From positions 2,190,905-2,254,904 of the forward strand of contig NZ_AP017378.1 of assembly GCF_003966735.1 (NCBI RefSeq): a DNA stretch of 64,000 bases, in the 5' to 3' direction. The notes beneath the pieces were generated by a model that saw nothing but the letters and a program-made list of their open reading frames with translations, had not been told where the DNA came from and made no database searches. Below are positions 51,107 through 59,415 of this stretch, piece by piece (the stretch's first letter is position 1; each line of letters starts with the position of its first letter). The position numbers and the translations under genes were made by a program. The stretch comes from Desulfovibrio ferrophilus. GTDB taxonomy: Bacteria > Desulfobacterota > Desulfovibrionia > Desulfovibrionales > Desulfovibrionaceae.

Positions 51107-52453
51107 TTACAGCTTCAACATCTCGGCCAGAGTCTCCAATCCACGCTTCAATGTGGCGCGGTCACGCACCCCGGACAAGGAGACTCGCACCCCCTGCTCG
51201 GCCCCCAAACCACCCACCGCAAAATGTTCGGTGTGGGCCACGATAACGCCCCGCTCCGCTGCGGTCTCGGCAAAATCAACAGCCCGCCACCCCCGGGGCA
51301 TGGGCACCCAGATATAGCTGCCGGTGGTCTGCCCCCTGAAGGCATCCTTGCCCAGGACCTCACGCGCCAGTTCGTTGCGCGCCGCGGCCTCGGTGCGGTT
51401 GGCCTCCACAATGCGCATGGCGGAACCATCGCTGATCCAGATGGAGGTAATTTCCGCCATCAGACCGGCGGCCTTCCAGGCAGACATCTCGATGGCGGAT
51501 TCAAGGCGGCGCACCGCCTGCGGTGGCACACACAAAAACGCCACGCGCAGGCCGTCGCACAGCACCTTGGATGTGGCGGCGATGAAATATCCCAACTCTG
51601 GAGCCAGCATGGATAACGGCGGCAGGGACGAATCCACGGCCAAGGCATAGACGTCGTCTTCCACAATGGACAGCCCGTGACGGCGGCAGACCGCGGCCAC
51701 CTCATGGCGGCGAAACTCCGGCATCCGCGCCAGGGTCGGATTCTGACAGGCGGGCATGGTATACAGACCGCGGATCTTGTCGCGCACACAGGCTGCATTC
51801 AGAGCATCAGGCATCAGGCCCTGCTCATCCATGGGAATGGGCACCAATTGCAGGGACAGACGCTTGGCCATGGGCTTGACCATGGGATAGGTCAGGCTTT
51901 CCACGGCCACCCGGTCGCCGGGGCTGAACATGGCTGCCAACGTTGCCAGAATGGCATGCTGCGCCCCGGCGCAGACCAATACATTGTCCGCCTGAGCGGT
52001 GTAGCCATACTCCGCAGCCCAGCGCACACCGGCCTCCCGGTGACGGGGCAGTCCTCGTGATTCGTGCCGGGTCAACAGCTCCTGTAATCCGTCACGGCCC
52101 GCAAGCTCGGCCAGGGTCGCCCCCAAAGACGGCCCCAGAGGATAAGTAGTCGCGGCAAGACCCAGATCCACCACTCCGTCATTCTGCCCCAGTTCGGCAA
52201 AGCCCTGCCGATCCTGCATCACATAGGTTCCACGCCCCCGCTCGCCGCGCACCAGCCCGCGCCGGGCGGCCTCGGCATAACCGCGTGTCACCGTGCCTAC
52301 GGTCACGCCCAGCTGATCCGCCAGATCGCGGTGCGTGGGCAACGGATCGCCAGGAGCCAAACGTCCCTCGGCCACTGCCGCCTGAATGAAATCCGCAATG
52401 GACAGGTACTTGGGGCAATCGCCGGTCTCGGGAAGCTGCATCGATATTGTCAT
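51107..52453 (-). CDS. MocR-type transcriptional regulator (GntR-aminotransferase fusion)
   Basis: The product has 448 residues from ATG 52453. The N-terminal winged helix (KYLSIADFIQAAVAEGRLAPGDPLPTHRDLADQLGVTVGTVTRGY) is GntR-like. The rest is a class I aminotransferase-like domain with VEDDVYALAVDS and a PLP-lysine region AATSKVLCDGLRVAFL. It is divergent from a LysE-type exporter gene, so it probably responds to an amino acid or amine and controls that exporter. Direct repeats overlap its own start region. Confidence 0.9.
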   Translation of the reverse strand: MTISMQLPETGDCPKYLSIADFIQAAVAEGRLAPGDPLPTHRDLADQLGVTVGTVTRGYAEAARRGLVRGERGRGTYVMQDRQGFAELGQNDGVVDLGLAATTYPLGPSLGATLAELAGRDGLQELLTRHESRGLPRHREAGVRWAAEYGYTAQADNVLVCAGAQHAILATLAAMFSPGDRVAVESLTYPMVKPMAKRLSLQLVPIPMDEQGLMPDALNAACVRDKIRGLYTMPACQNPTLARMPEFRRHEVAAVCRRHGLSIVEDDVYALAVDSSLPPLSMLAPELGYFIAATSKVLCDGLRVAFLCVPPQAVRRLESAIEMSAWKAAGLMAEITSIWISDGSAMRIVEANRTEAAARNELAREVLGKDAFRGQTTGSYIWVPMPRGWRAVDFAETAAERGVIVAHTEHFAVGGLGAEQGVRVSLSGVRDRATLKRGLETLAEMLKL

Positions 52454-52469
52454 GGTCACAATCGATATT
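52440..52469. promoter_or_regulatory. direct-repeat operator candidate between mocR-type gene and lysE
   Basis: ATCGATATT occurs at 52440-52448 and 52461-52469, 21 bp apart, or two helical turns, in the same orientation. It is bordered by TTGTCATGG/TGGTCACAA. Direct repeats are the usual operators of MocR regulators. The site covers the regulator start codon, consistent with autorepression. Confidence 0.5.
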
Positions 52470-52561
52470 TTGACCAAACAATTGTGTCAACCGTAAACAG
52501 GGGCAAGCTCGACAACCGGCCTCCGAGGCCGGGCACCATTTCTAGCCTTTGGAGAATCCCC

Positions 52562-53173
52562 GTGTTTGAGAACCTGATCCCGCTCATCCTGTTCTGCTTC
52601 GGCATGACCGTAACCCCCGGACCAAACAACATCATCATGACGGCCACGGGCGCGAACCACGGCTACCGAGCAAGCCTGCCACATATTCTGGGGGCCACAC
52701 TGAGCATCCCGGTGATGTGCATGATGGTGGGCGTAGGCCTCGGGCAATTGATCCTGCTTTATCCCCCCGCGCACACAGCCCTGAATCTGGCTGGGTCGGC
52801 CTATCTGCTCTGGCTGGCCTGGAAGGTCGCCAACTACAGCGGCACGGTGGACGGCAAGGACGCGGGTCAGCCCCTGACCTTCATGCAGGCCGTGGTCTTC
52901 CAATGGCTGAACCCCAAATGCTGGATGATGTATATCGGTGCGGTGTCCATGTTCACGACCAGCGGCGGCAACGTATTCCTGCAAGTCTTCATCATCGCAG
53001 CCGTTTTCACGGTCATGGTGCCGCCCTGTTTCTCGTTCTGGTCGCTGGCGGGCGTGGGCGTGGGGCGCTTCCTGACCTCCCCGGCGCGCCGCCGCGCCTT
53101 CAATCTGACACTGGCGCTACTGCTTGTGGCATCGCTGGTACTGGCGCAACTGCCGCAGGACGGAATGGGGTAA
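52562..53173 (+). CDS. LysE-family amino acid exporter
   Basis: The product has 203 residues from GTG 52562 (TTTGGAGAA ribosome site), giving the usual FENLIPLILFCFGMTVTPGPNNIIM start; P-G-P-N-N is the family signature. About six transmembrane helices are present. The QAVVFQWLNPKCWMMYIGA segment matches RhtB/LysE proteins. It exports an amino acid or derivative through the inner membrane. The open frame continues upstream, but that part reads through the promoter region. Confidence 0.9.
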   Translation: MFENLIPLILFCFGMTVTPGPNNIIMTATGANHGYRASLPHILGATLSIPVMCMMVGVGLGQLILLYPPAHTALNLAGSAYLLWLAWKVANYSGTVDGKDAGQPLTFMQAVVFQWLNPKCWMMYIGAVSMFTTSGGNVFLQVFIIAAVFTVMVPPCFSFWSLAGVGVGRFLTSPARRRAFNLTLALLLVASLVLAQLPQDGMG

Positions 53174-53221
53174 CGAGGCATTCAGCAGAGGGTACCCCCT
53201 GACTATACAGCATGAAACAAC

Positions 53222-53253
53222 AAGCGGCAGTCCTCTTCGGGACTGCCGCTTTT
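53222..53253. terminator. terminator between lysE and MFS gene
   Basis: A perfect 12-bp stem AAGCGGCAGTCC / GGACTGCCGCTT with a six-base loop is followed by TTTCGTTT. Confidence 0.9.
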
Positions 53254-53286
53254 CGTTTCAGTAACTCCATTCAAACAAGAGGGAGC

Positions 53287-54414
53287 CTATCCCCTCATTC
53301 TCTTGAACCTCCATGCCACCACAGAGACCCCAAGGGCGTAGAAAACCAGCAGCCAGTTCCCCACAGCAAGCCCTACCGAGTTCACCAGCAATGGCCCCGA
53401 GAAATACCCACAGCCCCATGCCGCAAAGTACAACCCGGAGGCCCGGCCCTCGCAGTTGTGCCCCGCCAGTTCATTCACCAGAGCCATGGAAGCCGCAGCA
53501 AAACACCCGAGCCCAAGGCCCATGACAGCACCAGCAGCCATGTATCCCAAAGGATTCTCTCCGTTAAAACCAAGCAGCCCGACGCTGATGCACACAATTC
53601 CAACGGCGATGAATCTCCCCCGACCATAACGGTCGGACAGCATCCCCCCCAGCAATTGCGCAACGGCAAGCCCAGAGTAGACCACAAACAGAAACACACC
53701 CAAACGCTCCGGGGTATATCCAACCACGGCTGTCAGATGAACAGGGAGACAACTGACCAACAGCCCGTACACGGCCCCATAAAAGGGAACGACTCCCATC
53801 ACGGACCAAAGAGAGCGAGTCCGCCCCGCCCCTCTGCCCTTGGGCAACACTGTCTGCCGATTCTGCGGCAAGCGGCCCCACAACGAACTCACGACCAGCA
53901 CCAACGCCACAAGGCTCATCCCCGCAAACACCAGAAAAGGGTCCATCCCGGCCTGAACCAGATACCATGCGCCAATCACTGGCCCCAGCATGAGGCCGAG
54001 GTGAAAAGCCATGTTGTACAGCCCCATGACGCGTCCCCTCATGGTGGGATAGAGGCGACCAAGCAATGCCGGGGCAGAGGCCCAAACCGGAGCCTCCCCC
54101 GCACCCTGAATGAACCGGCCCACGTAAATGGCCTGCGGGCTTTGTGCATAGCTGAAAACCAGAGCGGACACGGCGATCAGAAAGCATCCCAGAGCCAGGA
54201 CCTGACAATACCCGTACTTATCCGCCCAACGCCCCACCGGGTACTGGCACAGCAGGTAGGACACGGCAAAACACGAGGCAATCCAGCCGGAGGATCGCAT
54301 GGTCCCGGACAACTGAAGGTATTTACTCGGCAGAGCAACGGAGGCCGTGCCCATGCCGATCATAATGAAAAACACGGCAAGGCAGAGCCCTACCAAAGGA
54401 ATATGGCGATGCAT
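53287..54414 (-). CDS. MFS transporter
   Basis: The product has 375 residues with about twelve transmembrane helices. The loop between helices 2 and 3 reads GRWADKYGY (major facilitator G-x-x-x-D-R-x-G-like), and a second copy GGMLSDRYGRGR lies in the C-terminal half. A motif-C-like GRFIQGAGEAPVWASAP suggests a drug/metabolite antiporter. The substrate is unknown. AAGGATGAATC precedes the ATG. The upstream 530 bp holds a candidate structured RNA on the other strand. Confidence 0.88.
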   Translation of the reverse strand: MHRHIPLVGLCLAVFFIMIGMGTASVALPSKYLQLSGTMRSSGWIASCFAVSYLLCQYPVGRWADKYGYCQVLALGCFLIAVSALVFSYAQSPQAIYVGRFIQGAGEAPVWASAPALLGRLYPTMRGRVMGLYNMAFHLGLMLGPVIGAWYLVQAGMDPFLVFAGMSLVALVLVVSSLWGRLPQNRQTVLPKGRGAGRTRSLWSVMGVVPFYGAVYGLLVSCLPVHLTAVVGYTPERLGVFLFVVYSGLAVAQLLGGMLSDRYGRGRFIAVGIVCISVGLLGFNGENPLGYMAAGAVMGLGLGCFAAASMALVNELAGHNCEGRASGLYFAAWGCGYFSGPLLVNSVGLAVGNWLLVFYALGVSVVAWRFKRMRG

Positions 54415-54606
54415 GATGATTCATCCTTGCGAATACAGCGGCAACCACGGCGAGAACGCCGCGCAAACCGCATGGTTCAGTGGGCGCAGGCTCAGACCCG
54501 CGTAGAACTAGGCAAAGGAAAGGGGGAGAATGGACGCAAAGAAGAACAAACCGACGCTCAGCGCAACCGGTTCGCCAGGATCATCAATGATGGTACATCC
54601 GCCCCT
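54415..54606. other. intergenic region upstream of the MFS gene
   Basis: No coding sequence is recognised. A weak plus-strand promoter (TTCGCC, 17 bp, TACATC; 54571-54599) lies at the right distance to start a transcript near 54607, just before the candidate structured RNA. Confidence 0.35.
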
Positions 54607-54610
54607 ATTG

Positions 54611-54791
54611 GCAGGGGGGAGGAGGAGAGGCGTTCCAAAGCAATACATTCATCAGATGACTCTCTTGTAAAAAGCAATGGTGAGCAAACCCTAGGTCCTG
54701 AAAGGAGTGCAGGTCAAGCTTCGAGGGGAAGCTTCCGGACCCCAAGACGACTGAAACCAACAGCTGAAGTTATTTTCTCCCTCCCTCCTGC
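54611..54791 (+). ncRNA. candidate structured RNA, 6S-like outline
   Basis: GCAGGGGGGAGG (54611-54622) pairs with CCTCCCTCCTGC (54780-54791), 12 contiguous pairs with one G-U, and the helix continues for five more after one mismatch. The enclosed 181 bases have no coding character. Inside are the hairpin AAGCTTC/GAAGCTT (54717-54733) and CCTG/CAGG (54697-54713). Size, a long closing helix and an internal TGGTGAGCA followed by GGTCC recall 6S RNA, but the match is weak and I cannot run a covariance search. Strand is assigned from the 6S resemblance and the weak promoter. Confidence 0.35.
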
Positions 54792-54833
54792 TGTGTTTGT
54801 TTCCCGCTCTAGCATTGTCGCGCCCCCACTCTT

Positions 54834-54960
54834 CTGGACTGTTCAGAAGTAGGCAAGTGCAAGGCGCAAAAAAACCTCAAGTCCGATGTGTGCTGATACG
54901 CACATGAGGGCTTGAGGTTTTTGCAGCAACACCGCAATTGCTTGCTTATGGACAGTCCAG
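54834..54960 (-). repeat. palindromic intergenic element, copy 6 (terminator-like)
   Basis: Outer arms CTGGACTGTTCA (54834-54845) and TGGACAGTCCAG (54949-54960) differ by one G-U pair. The right arm is the last four codons of the neighbouring gene. Boxes CAAGGCGCAA and GCAGCAACACCGCA are present. The inner stem AAAAACCTCAAG (54870-54881) / CTTGAGGTTTTT (54911-54922) is perfect over 12 bp. On the minus strand it is followed by T-run and GCGCCT, so termination is likely. Confidence 0.85.
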
Positions 54961-55662
54961 AGTAAAACGCCAGGAGCAGACCCACTGGGCAGGATGTTCA
55001 TCCGGCGGACAAGCCACGCACTCAGTCACGATGCGCGGGTCCACCTGCCGGGCAAAGCTGGTATACTCCACTGTGCCACCGGATTTGCAGGGATAGTCGG
55101 CCAAGCCTTTGCGGACGCGGGCCGTCTGCACTCGGCAGCGATTCATGCGGAAAATGAAAGAAGTCGGGGTTTCGTCCACGATCTCCCAGTCGTTGATATG
55201 GGCATACATGCGCTGGGCCAGACACTCTTTAAGCGCCTCCAGCCCACCGCCACGGGCAAGCCCAAGGGCCGCCATGGCGCGCGAGGCCTCCAGTGGCGCA
55301 AAGCGGGACCAGCAGGTATCGTTGACGCGCTTGGCGTCGTCCATGCCGGCCATGCCTTCCACCGCCTGAAACCAGACCCCGTCTGCAGCCAGCCAGGCTG
55401 TGCGCAGTTCCTTGCCCAAATCGGTCAGTGCCGTTTCATCCAGCCCGGCGAACAGATCTTTGAGCCCCTCACCGCCCAGGACCTTGGCGAGCTTGCGCTC
55501 CACAATGCCGGTCAGCCTATCCCCGGCTTCGGCTTCGGCCTCCAAGGCCCGTTCCAGCCCCATCTGATGCACGGCCTCGGCCAGCCACAGGCCGTAATGC
55601 GCCCCGGTCTGGCGCACGGTTTCGATGATCTGGCCTATCAATTCGTCACGTTTCTCACTCAT
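54946..55662 (-). CDS. cysteine-rich cytosolic protein, DUF6125-like
   Basis: The product has 238 residues with no signal peptide or membrane segment. The N-terminal half is helical. The C-terminal half has spaced cysteines in FIFRMNRCRVQTARV, YPCKSGG, TECVACPPDE and WVCSWRF. This recalls DUF6125 and the L-2-amino-thiazoline-4-carboxylate hydrolase-like group. The function is unknown. Its final codons double as the outer arm of repeat copy 6. Confidence 0.65.
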   Translation of the reverse strand: MSEKRDELIGQIIETVRQTGAHYGLWLAEAVHQMGLERALEAEAEAGDRLTGIVERKLAKVLGGEGLKDLFAGLDETALTDLGKELRTAWLAADGVWFQAVEGMAGMDDAKRVNDTCWSRFAPLEASRAMAALGLARGGGLEALKECLAQRMYAHINDWEIVDETPTSFIFRMNRCRVQTARVRKGLADYPCKSGGTVEYTSFARQVDPRIVTECVACPPDEHPAQWVCSWRFTLDCP

Positions 55663-55741
55663 ATCTGCCCGTCCTGATTAATCATCTATTGCGTAGGCAA
55701 CTTCTACAATAAAAGCATCCGCTTTGCGATAGAAGGATTCT

Positions 55742-55783
55742 CAAGGGGATTATCCCCTTGAACAGGGCACGGGGCAGCGCCCC
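55742..55783. other. two small inverted repeats
   Basis: CAAGGGGA/TCCCCTTG (55742-55760, loop TTA) and GGGGC/GCCCC (55771-55783) lie between the trmI terminator and the start of the next minus-strand gene. Their role is unknown; they may be leader RNA structure. Confidence 0.45.
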
Positions 55784-55791
55784 ATATACAT

Positions 55792-55825
55792 AAAAAACCG
55801 GCAACCCCTTACGGGACTGCCGGTT
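55792..55825 (-). terminator. trmI terminator
   Basis: AACCGGCA and TGCCGGTT pair around a loop with a further CCC/GGG helix. Six T follow on the minus strand. Confidence 0.85.
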
Positions 55826-55859
55826 GCATTTCTATACGTATGGCAAGACTTGGAAAAGG

Positions 55860-56759
55860 CTACTCTTCCCCATCCTGCGCTTCGGTTTCTTTCGCTTCCT
55901 TGGCCTCTTTGGCGGCTCGTTGGGCTTCGCGTTCGCGGCGGGCAGCTTCCTGCTTGCGCTCGCGGGTGCCCATGGCTCGCTGTCCAGGCTCCAGAGGGTC
56001 CTGCTGGCGGGCGAAGATCAAAAAGCCGGTGTGGGCGACCATGCGGTCTTCGGGGCGCAGGCGGTCCGGGATGGGCTTCCAGCGCCGGACCAAAATCTCC
56101 ACAACTTCGATATCGTCAAAAGGGGCGGTCTCCATGGCCTCCAGCAAACGGCTGACCTGATTGGTGACCGGAGCCAGAAAACAGACCGGAGCGCCGGGAC
56201 GCACGGCATTGGCCACGTTATGCACGTGGTTCCAGGGGTCGCGCACGTCCAGGAACAGCGCATCCGCATCGTCCTGCTCAAAGCCTTCGATGACGTCGCC
56301 TTCGAACTGCTCCACATTCTTGCCCAGACCGCAGCGATCCAGGTTCTTGCGTACCAGTGCGGCAAACTCGGGGCGGCGCTCATAGGTATAGACCTTGCCG
56401 GTCTCACCCGTCACATGTGACAGGGCAACGGTCAGACCACCGGAACCACTGCCCGCCTCGATGACGCGGGAGCCGGACCCGATGCCCAACTTGACCAGAA
56501 TATACCCGATTTCCTTGGGATACAGAATCTGCGTCTGGCGCTTGATGCCGTATTTGATCAGGTCATACATGGTGGGCCGAACAATGCGAAAAGCCTTGTT
56601 CATGTGCGTAATGGCGATGCCACCGTAGCCGGCCTCGGCGATGGCGGACATTTCGATCACGCCCTCATTACAGTGTAATTGATCCTTGGGATCGAAAACT
56701 CGAACGTATCTCTTGCCCTTCGGGCTAATGAGCATTACCAATTGTCCAGGGTTTGGCAT
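55860..56759 (-). CDS. trmI: tRNA (adenine-N1)-methyltransferase TrmI
   Basis: The product has 299 residues. The N-terminal beta domain (residues 1-75) ends in TMYDLIKYGIKRQTQILYPKEIGYI, a TrmI hallmark. SAM motif I is VIEAGSGSGGLT, and ALFLDVRDPWNHV is the catalytic-site motif. It makes m1A58 in the T-loop of tRNA. The C-terminal ~35 residues are an unusual charged Glu/Lys/Ala tail (RREREAQRAAKEAKEAKE), probably disordered or helical. GGAGGATATT precedes the ATG. Confidence 0.93.
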   Translation of the reverse strand: MPNPGQLVMLISPKGKRYVRVFDPKDQLHCNEGVIEMSAIAEAGYGGIAITHMNKAFRIVRPTMYDLIKYGIKRQTQILYPKEIGYILVKLGIGSGSRVIEAGSGSGGLTVALSHVTGETGKVYTYERRPEFAALVRKNLDRCGLGKNVEQFEGDVIEGFEQDDADALFLDVRDPWNHVHNVANAVRPGAPVCFLAPVTNQVSRLLEAMETAPFDDIEVVEILVRRWKPIPDRLRPEDRMVAHTGFLIFARQQDPLEPGQRAMGTRERKQEAARREREAQRAAKEAKEAKETEAQDGEE

Positions 56760-56854
56760 AATATCCTCCGAAGGCGTGGGGTAGGGTTTTCGAGCGGTGC
56801 AGTCAACCCCAATCTACCTCAGACAACTAACCAGTTTACAAGGATCGCGCAATA

Positions 56855-57868
56855 TTGGCATATAAGTATGTATTCGGCCCGGTACGTTCCGGCAGGCTCG
56901 GCCTCTCTCTCGGCCTCGACCTGCTGGGCGATGCGGTATGCTCACTGGACTGCATTTACTGCGAAGTGGGACGGACCACACAACTGGACATGAACCGGAA
57001 ACCCTATGTCCGGGCCGAAGAACTGCTCGGGGAACTGGCGCATTGGAAAAGTGAAATGCACCAAGCCCCGGAATACGTGACTCTGGGGGGACTGGGCGAG
57101 CCCTGTCTGAACAGTGAAATGGGCGTTATTATCGAGGGAGTGCGACAGATTTTTCCAAAGACGCCCGTCGCCGTTCTGACCAACTCCACCCTGCTGCACG
57201 ACCGTCAGGTCCGGCGCGAGCTGGCCCTTGCCGATGTCGTGCTGCCCTCCCTGGATACCCTGGTGCCCGACGAGATGCTCCATCTGAACAGGCCGCACAA
57301 AGCGGTCAGCGTGGATGCCCTCAAGGCGGGCCTGCTGGCCTTTCGCCAGGAGTTCACTGGCCGCCTCCTGTTGGAGGTGCTGCTGGTCGCCGGGGTCAAT
57401 GACAGCGAGGAGAACCTCGCCAGGTTGAAGGAGTTTGTGGCCGAACTCAAACCGGACCGCGTGGACGTGGAGACCATGACCCGCCCCGGCACCCTGAAAA
57501 CGGCCCAGCCCGTAGCCCCCGAGGCCCTCGCGCAATGGCGCGAAACCTTGGGCAAGCTCGCCGCCGACGGCGGACAGGCAAAACAGAAACCCGCGTCCCA
57601 CATGGGTGAGACGAGGCATATTACCGAGGACACCGCATCCCCGCCCCGGGCCGAAAAGGCTCGCGAAACGGACGATGCGGAAAACACCGCACTGGAACGT
57701 GTGTCAGCCTCCATCGCGCGAAGACCCCAGACGGCAGCCCAGCTGGCCGATGCTCTGGCCCTCCCCCGGGAGGCCGTGACCCGAGCCCTGGATGATCTGG
57801 AATCGCGCAGCAGGCTCACCACATTCACAAGCGACGGAGCCACGTTCTTCGCATTGCGCGAAGACTAA
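56855..57868 (+). CDS. radical SAM protein with C-terminal winged-helix-like domain
   Basis: The product has 337 residues from a TTG at 56855 with AAGGAT upstream. The iron-sulfur motif is CSLDCIYCEVG (C-x3-C-x2-C, about residues 29-36), and the SAM-binding TLGGLGEPCLN follows. Residues about 245-275 are a charged linker, and the last ~60 (SIARRPQTAAQLADALALPREAVTRALDDLES) resemble a winged helix. It resembles the 'Fe-S oxidoreductase' radical SAM proteins with unknown substrate. It lies 78 bp before the RNase gene. Confidence 0.85.
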   Translation: MAYKYVFGPVRSGRLGLSLGLDLLGDAVCSLDCIYCEVGRTTQLDMNRKPYVRAEELLGELAHWKSEMHQAPEYVTLGGLGEPCLNSEMGVIIEGVRQIFPKTPVAVLTNSTLLHDRQVRRELALADVVLPSLDTLVPDEMLHLNRPHKAVSVDALKAGLLAFRQEFTGRLLLEVLLVAGVNDSEENLARLKEFVAELKPDRVDVETMTRPGTLKTAQPVAPEALAQWRETLGKLAADGGQAKQKPASHMGETRHITEDTASPPRAEKARETDDAENTALERVSASIARRPQTAAQLADALALPREAVTRALDDLESRSRLTTFTSDGATFFALRED

Positions 57869-57946
57869 GGCACAGCGCCACAAAGGCGCTTCCGTGAGCA
57901 CACCAGTTGCGGCTGGTCCCGAACCATTTTCACATCGAGGTGACAA

Positions 57947-59395
57947 ATGCCGAAGAAACGGCAAAAAATGCTCATTGGGGTTCTGCCCGGTGAACAGGTC
58001 GAGGTGGTCATCACCGAAGACGGCAAGATTCTGGAATACTACGTCGAGATGCTGCACCAGGCCAAAACCAAGGGCAATATCTACAAGGGCGTTATCAACA
58101 ACATCGATCCCAACCTCCAGGCGGCCTTCGTCAACTATGGCGCGGAGCGCAACGGTTTCCTGCAGATAGACGAGGTTCACCCCGAGTACTATCTGGATTC
58201 CAACGCCCCGAGAAAGGGCTTCAAGTACCCGCCCATGCAGAAAGTGCTGAAGGCAGGTCAGGAAGTTCTCGTGCAGGTGGTCAAGGAACCCACCGGCAAA
58301 AAAGGCGCGTTCATCACGACCTATCTCTCCCTGCCGGGACGCTATTTCGTGCTGACCATCGGGCGCGAGCAGGTGGGAATCTCCCGCAAAATCGAGGACG
58401 AAAAGGAACGCGCCAAGCTGAAGGCCGTGGTCGAGGACCTGAAGTTGGACGAAGGCCTCGGCGTCATCGTTCGCACCGCCAGCCTGGGCGTGGGCAAAAC
58501 CATGCTCACCAAGGACCTGAAGTTCCTGAAACGCCTCTGGACAGAGGTCCGCAAAAAGGTCGGACAGGAGACTCCATCCTCCATCTATACAGAAATGGAC
58601 CTGGCGTCGCGCGCCATCCGCGACTACATGAACAGCGATACAGCAGAAATCTGGGTGGATGACAAAAACACCGCCGCGAACCTCAAGGAAATGGTCTCCC
58701 TGGTGTTCCCGAGGCGCCCCAATCTGGTCAAATATCATGACGACCCCAGCAAGAGCCTGTGGGAACGCTTCAATCTGGATCGCCAGATCGAGTCCATCTA
58801 CGGCCGCGAAGTCGACCTGCCCAGCGGCGGACGACTGGTATTCGATTCCACCGAGGCCCTGACCGCAGTGGACATCAACTCCGGGCGCATTGGCGGCAAG
58901 AAGAACTTCCGCGACATGGCGCTCAAGACCAACCTCGAAGCCGCCGAGGAAATCGCCCGCCAGTTGGTGCTGCGCGATATCGGCGGACAGGTGGTCATCG
59001 ATTTCATCGAGATGAAGGACAAGAATCACTGCCGCGACGTCGAAAAAGTCCTGCGCGCCGCCGTAAAGATGGACCGCGCCCGCACCGATGTGGGCCGACT
59101 GTCCCGCTTCGGGTTGCTGGAGATGGTGCGTCAGCGTCTGGGGTCCTCGGCCCTGGCCGTGTCCACCGAACCCTGTGCCTGCTGTGGCGGCACCGGCATG
59201 CGCCGCAACATGGAGTGGCAGGCCCTGCAAGCCTTGAAGGACATCAACCGCCAACTGCGAATGAAAAAGAACGGCGACCCGGTCCAGCAGCGTTGCAACA
59301 CCGAGCTGTTGGCCTATATGGCCAACCACAAGCGTGAGCAATTGCTGGAACTGGAGCAGGCCTACAACACCCCCATCCAGCTGCTGCCCGAATAG
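57947..59395 (+). CDS. ribonuclease E/G
   Basis: The product has 482 residues, the length of RNase G rather than full RNase E. An S1 domain (about 38-125: GNIYKGVINNIDPNLQAAFVNYG) is followed by the catalytic core with LTAVDINSGR and VVIDFIEMKD, holding the metal-binding Asp residues. The zinc-link region is CACCGGTG. It cuts single-stranded AU-rich RNA after monophosphate 5' ends and would process rRNA and mRNA. GAGGTGACAA precedes the ATG. queH follows by 20 bp. Confidence 0.93.
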   Translation: MPKKRQKMLIGVLPGEQVEVVITEDGKILEYYVEMLHQAKTKGNIYKGVINNIDPNLQAAFVNYGAERNGFLQIDEVHPEYYLDSNAPRKGFKYPPMQKVLKAGQEVLVQVVKEPTGKKGAFITTYLSLPGRYFVLTIGREQVGISRKIEDEKERAKLKAVVEDLKLDEGLGVIVRTASLGVGKTMLTKDLKFLKRLWTEVRKKVGQETPSSIYTEMDLASRAIRDYMNSDTAEIWVDDKNTAANLKEMVSLVFPRRPNLVKYHDDPSKSLWERFNLDRQIESIYGREVDLPSGGRLVFDSTEALTAVDINSGRIGGKKNFRDMALKTNLEAAEEIARQLVLRDIGGQVVIDFIEMKDKNHCRDVEKVLRAAVKMDRARTDVGRLSRFGLLEMVRQRLGSSALAVSTEPCACCGGTGMRRNMEWQALQALKDINRQLRMKKNGDPVQQRCNTELLAYMANHKREQLLELEQAYNTPIQLLPE

Positions 59396-59415
59396 GCGAC
59401 GGCGGGAGGGAGCCC

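Noticed and set aside
53212-54852. 546-codon plus-strand open frame
   Set aside because: It runs antisense through the MFS gene and into non-coding DNA; the translation is low-complexity (Pro/His/Arg/Gln) with no start signal.
26677-54960. Integron attC sites or CRISPR-like repeats
   Set aside because: The dispersed elements lack attC core sites (GTTRRRY/RYYYAAC), no integrase is present, and spacing is irregular at gene ends.
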